From CAZVEV01 sp964625865 (lineage in GTDB: Bacteria > Planctomycetota > Phycisphaerae > SM23-33), in NCBI GenBank assembly GCA_964625865.1, contig CAZVEV010000249.1, forward strand, positions 1 through 9,346: a DNA stretch of 9,346 nt, read 5' to 3'. A model generated the notes under the pieces. That model saw only the letters and a list, made by a program, of their open reading frames with translations, ran no database searches and was not told the DNA's origin. How positions within the stretch are numbered: the first letter of the stretch is position 1; every line of letters starts with the position of its first letter. A program made the translations under genes and the position numbers. This document shows, in pieces, positions 7,182 through 9,346 of this stretch.

Positions 7182-7217
7182 CCGGCGCACGCATCCACTC
7201 CACGCATATGCTCGATG

Positions 7218-8114
7218 TCACGTGACGGTGATGAGTCCGAGTGAAGACGCTCGTGATCTCAACGCAGCGACTTCACTCGGGCGTGGGCGGGAAAGCAGTT
7301 CGGGGAAGCGGGCGGCCGCGTGGCAGGGGCGGTATTGGGCCATCACGTTGATCGTGGCCCCGGGGGCCGTGCGGGCGACGATGTCGATTACCTCGTCGCT
7401 GCGGGCAAGGTCGCCGGGCAGGACGAGGTGACGGACCAGGACGCCGCCCGTCGCGACGCTCGACGCGTCGGTCACCAGGGGGCCGACCTGGCGGTACATT
7501 TCGGCGAGGGCGGCTTCGGCGACGGCGGGGTAGTCGGTCACATCGGAGTACTTCAGGCCGGCGGTGGCGTCGGCGTACTTGAAGTCCGGCATGTAGATCT
7601 CGACGAGCCCATCGAGCAGGGCGAGCGTCTCGACGGACTCGTACCCGCCGCAGTTGTAGACGATCGGTACGCCCAGGCCGCGGTCCCGGGCGGCGACGAT
7701 GGCGGCGGCGATCGCGTGTGACACGTGCGTGGGCGTCACGAAGTTGACGTTCACGCAGCCGCGGGCCTCGAGGTCCAGCGCCAGGGCGGCCAGTTCGTCG
7801 GCCGTCACCTCGTACCCCGCCGGATGCTGCGAGATGTCGGCGTTCTGGCAGAACACGCAGTGCAGGTTGCATCCGCCCAGGAAGATCGTCCCGCTGCCTC
7901 CGCGTCCGACCAGGGGCGGCTCCTCGCCGAAGTGCGGGCCGGCCGATGCCACGCGGGCCAACGCCCCGACACCGCACGCTCCGATCTGCCCGGCCGTCCG
8001 GTCGACGCCGCAATTGCGCGGGCATATCGCACATGAGTTGAGCATGGCGTCGAGCGTAGCGAGGGCGTCGTCTGTTGCGGGCATGCGTGCATGGTACTCG
8101 ATAGGGATATCCAT
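7218..8114 (-). CDS. PflX-type radical SAM protein (PflA-related)
   Basis: This 298-residue protein is a radical S-adenosylmethionine enzyme of the group labelled PflX in COG collections, related to pyruvate formate-lyase activating enzymes. The radical SAM cluster motif is GGCNLHCVFCQN (Cys at about 82, 86 and 89). A second Cys set precedes it: CAICPRNCGVDR (28, 31, 35) and GACG (47), typical of this group. Other group features are EEPPLVGRGGSGTIFLGGC, VNFVTPTHVSHAI, YNCGGYESVETL, IYMPDFKYAD and VRHLVLPGD. It is cytoplasmic; its physiological substrate is not established and no partner gene is adjacent. The start is uncertain: I chose the ATG at 8114, but neither this nor the ATG at 8084 has a clear ribosome-binding site, and 8084 would leave 17 residues before the first Cys. 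It is divergent from the metallophosphoesterase gene. Confidence 0.92.
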   Translation of the reverse strand: MDIPIEYHARMPATDDALATLDAMLNSCAICPRNCGVDRTAGQIGACGVGALARVASAGPHFGEEPPLVGRGGSGTIFLGGCNLHCVFCQNADISQHPAGYEVTADELAALALDLEARGCVNVNFVTPTHVSHAIAAAIVAARDRGLGVPIVYNCGGYESVETLALLDGLVEIYMPDFKYADATAGLKYSDVTDYPAVAEAALAEMYRQVGPLVTDASSVATGGVLVRHLVLPGDLARSDEVIDIVARTAPGATINVMAQYRPCHAAARFPELLSRPRPSEVAALRSRASSLGLITVT

Positions 8115-8156
8115 GCCCAAGTGCTGGATCGCTGAAGCGACCAGCCCGAGGGCGAT

Positions 8157-8185
8157 TTGCAGTGGGTCTCAGCGGACGCTAGGAT
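8157..8185 (+). promoter_or_regulatory. Candidate promoter for the metallophosphoesterase gene
   Basis: TTGCAG (8157-8162) and TAGGAT (8180-8185) are 17 bases apart; they match three and four of six consensus positions. Transcription would start near 8192, leaving a leader of about 43 bases before the GTG at 8235. The fit is modest. Confidence 0.3.
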
Positions 8186-8234
8186 GGTGGGTGTCGAAGG
8201 GGCGGACGGATGTTGGCGAGAGGAAGGGTGTTGC

Positions 8235-9278
8235 GTGCGGACGTTGTGTGTTGGGATAGCGTTGACGGTGGTGGTGGGGTGGGCGGTCTGCCCGGTTGCG
8301 GGTAAACCGAAGGGGGACAGGTCCAAGGTCCCCGTGCCGACTCTTGCCCCCGCGGCGGATCGTCCCACAACGCCGGCCGACGGGGACAAGGTGCTCTTTA
8401 CGTTCGTGATCTTCGGCGATAACAAGTCGGGCGGGCCGTGGCTGGACGTGGTGTTCGAGAACATGCGGAAGATCCGCCCGTCGTTCGTCATCGGCATGGG
8501 CGACCACTACAAATGGCGCGGCGCGATGGAGAGCTTCGACCGGTCGGTCCGCCGGGCGTTCGGCTACAAGCGGTTCTGGCCCACCCAGGGCGACAACGAA
8601 GACCAGTACTGGGGGGGCAGCCAGAAGGCGTTCAAGTCGCAGCACAAGTACTTCGTCAAGATCGGCCTGTTCGACGCCAAGGGCAGGCCGCGCCGCGCCG
8701 AGATCAAGGACGCCAACGCCGAGATGATGGACTACTACGCGCGGCTGAACGTCGCCGGGATGACGATCCACCTGGTGAGCATGTACGACCAGGACTCGAT
8801 GGAGATGCAGCCGAGCACGAAGGCGTGGGCCGACCGCGTCCTGCCGGCGATCAAGAAGGCCAAGACGCCGGATCAGCCGTGGATCGTGATGGCCCACGAC
8901 GGCATGTGGTGGCTCAAGCACTTCAAGCGCGGCCACGCCATCTACTCGTGCGATCTGCTGATGGGAGCAAGTTGGCACAAGTATGCGTTCTTCGGCGCCC
9001 AGCACGGCGGGACGAACCTCGCGTTCAACACGTCAGCCGTCGGACGCGACGACAACTCGTGGTACGCGGTGATGGCCCTGAAGGACAAGTTCGTCCTGCT
9101 GAACATGGACCCGAAGGAATTCAAGGTCAAGGGCACGCCCGGCTGCGCGATCAAGCCGTTCGGCAAGGTAGGCTACCCCGCCAAGCCGGGCCCGTGGCTG
9201 CGGTTGATGATCGAGTACGCCAAGGCCGTCAAGACCCCCTGGGGCCCCGCGCCGACGACCGACCGGAAGGCCGGCTGA
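8235..9278 (+). CDS. Exported calcineurin-like metallophosphoesterase
   Basis: This 347-residue protein has the order of motifs of the calcineurin-like metallophosphoesterases, which hydrolyse phosphate esters with two metal ions. It shows FVIFGDNKSGG (Asp at about 62), FVIGMGDHYKW (Asp 90, His 91), PTQGDNEDQYW (Asn 121, Glu 122), IVMAHDGMWW (His 221) and FFGAQHGG (His 257). Three motifs differ from the canonical form: the first has DNK instead of DxH, GNH(D/E) reads GDNE, and the final GHxH reads GAQH. A signal peptide follows the start (RTLCVGIALTVVVGWAV, cleavage near VAG|K), so it acts outside the cytoplasm. The start is the GTG at 8235, seven bases after AGGAAGG. The longer in-frame TTG at 8157 lies in the candidate -35 box and would bury the signal peptide behind 26 residues. 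Substrate unknown. Confidence 0.88.
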   Translation: MRTLCVGIALTVVVGWAVCPVAGKPKGDRSKVPVPTLAPAADRPTTPADGDKVLFTFVIFGDNKSGGPWLDVVFENMRKIRPSFVIGMGDHYKWRGAMESFDRSVRRAFGYKRFWPTQGDNEDQYWGGSQKAFKSQHKYFVKIGLFDAKGRPRRAEIKDANAEMMDYYARLNVAGMTIHLVSMYDQDSMEMQPSTKAWADRVLPAIKKAKTPDQPWIVMAHDGMWWLKHFKRGHAIYSCDLLMGASWHKYAFFGAQHGGTNLAFNTSAVGRDDNSWYAVMALKDKFVLLNMDPKEFKVKGTPGCAIKPFGKVGYPAKPGPWLRLMIEYAKAVKTPWGPAPTTDRKAG

Positions 9279-9346
9279 CTGGTTGGCTGGTGACGGGCCG
9301 GGCGGGTGCCGTGGGCTGCGGAGCGAAGCGGAGCAACCACGTTGCG
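9279..9346. other. Short tail with GCGGAGC direct repeat
   Basis: After the final stop codon the window holds only 68 bases. GCGGAGC occurs at 9318-9324 and 9328-9334. GCAAC/GTTGC (9333-9337 with 9341-9345) could form a small hairpin at the very edge. There is no T-tract inside the window, so no terminator is called. Confidence 0.3.

Larger units (their letters stand above)
7025..7184. repeat. 37-nt imperfect inverted repeat pair, each arm a hairpin
   Basis: The arms at 7025-7061 and 7148-7184 are reverse complements at 34 of 37 positions. Each arm contains an inner 8-bp stem with a six-base loop (7035-7056 and 7153-7174). Two of the three differences fall on paired positions of that inner stem: A-T (7040/7051) in the left arm is G-C (7158/7169) in the right arm. 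The loop sequence (TTCCAT/ATGGAA) is unchanged. The spacer of 86 bases holds no gene. The arrangement resembles paired REP/BIME-type palindromes or the ends of a small non-autonomous element; it may also act as a two-way terminator. Confidence 0.85.

Noticed and set aside
7025..7184. CRISPR-like repeats
   Set aside because: There are only two copies, in inverted rather than direct orientation and with one spacer, and no cas gene is nearby.
8157..8234. In-frame N-terminal extension of the metallophosphoesterase starting at TTG
   Set aside because: It has no ribosome-binding site, would place 26 residues ahead of the signal peptide and overlaps the candidate promoter.

Overview
The window is high-GC DNA carrying seven protein genes, six of them with signal peptides for export. 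The content suggests a free-living planctomycete (Planctomycetota, perhaps Phycisphaerae-like): a PEP-CTERM-sorted surface protein, exported carbohydrate-active proteins, an exported patatin-type lipase and single-gene units in alternating orientation with wide structured spacers. This placement is an inference from gene content; there is no marker gene such as rRNA.

Layout, left to right. (1) 79-1509 (-): exported helical protein, probably an (alpha/alpha)-toroid carbohydrate-active enzyme. (2) 1510-1982: divergent spacer with a candidate promoter for each flanking gene, a 13-nt motif placed upstream of both genes in the same orientation relative to transcription, and a leader with two hairpins before the next gene. 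(3) 1983-2807 (+): PEP-CTERM protein, followed by a strong hairpin terminator. (4) 2921-4057 (-): exported GH5-like glycoside hydrolase. (5) 4141-5649 (-): exported patatin-like acyl hydrolase, possibly a lipoprotein. A GC-rich hairpin lies between (4) and (5). (6) 6014-7000 (+): exported protein of unknown function. (7) 7001-7217: convergent spacer with a 37-nt inverted repeat pair; each arm is a hairpin and one stem base pair has changed in a compensated way. (8) 7218-8114 (-): PflX-type radical SAM protein, the only clearly cytoplasmic product. (9) 8235-9278 (+): exported calcineurin-like metallophosphoesterase.

How they work together: the two carbohydrate-active proteins, the PEP-CTERM protein and the exported lipase fit a saprophytic lifestyle of degrading polymers outside the cytoplasm. 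There is no evidence that they form one operon. Most genes have their own promoter-like or terminator-like elements. I see no defence island, CRISPR array, transposase, phage gene or RNA gene. The least explained signals are non-coding: the covarying hairpin pair at 7025-7184, the shared divergent motif at 1605-1789 and the structured leader at 1916-1963. Several genes have longer in-frame extensions beginning at TTG; ribosome-binding sites and promoter positions favour the shorter starts given here.
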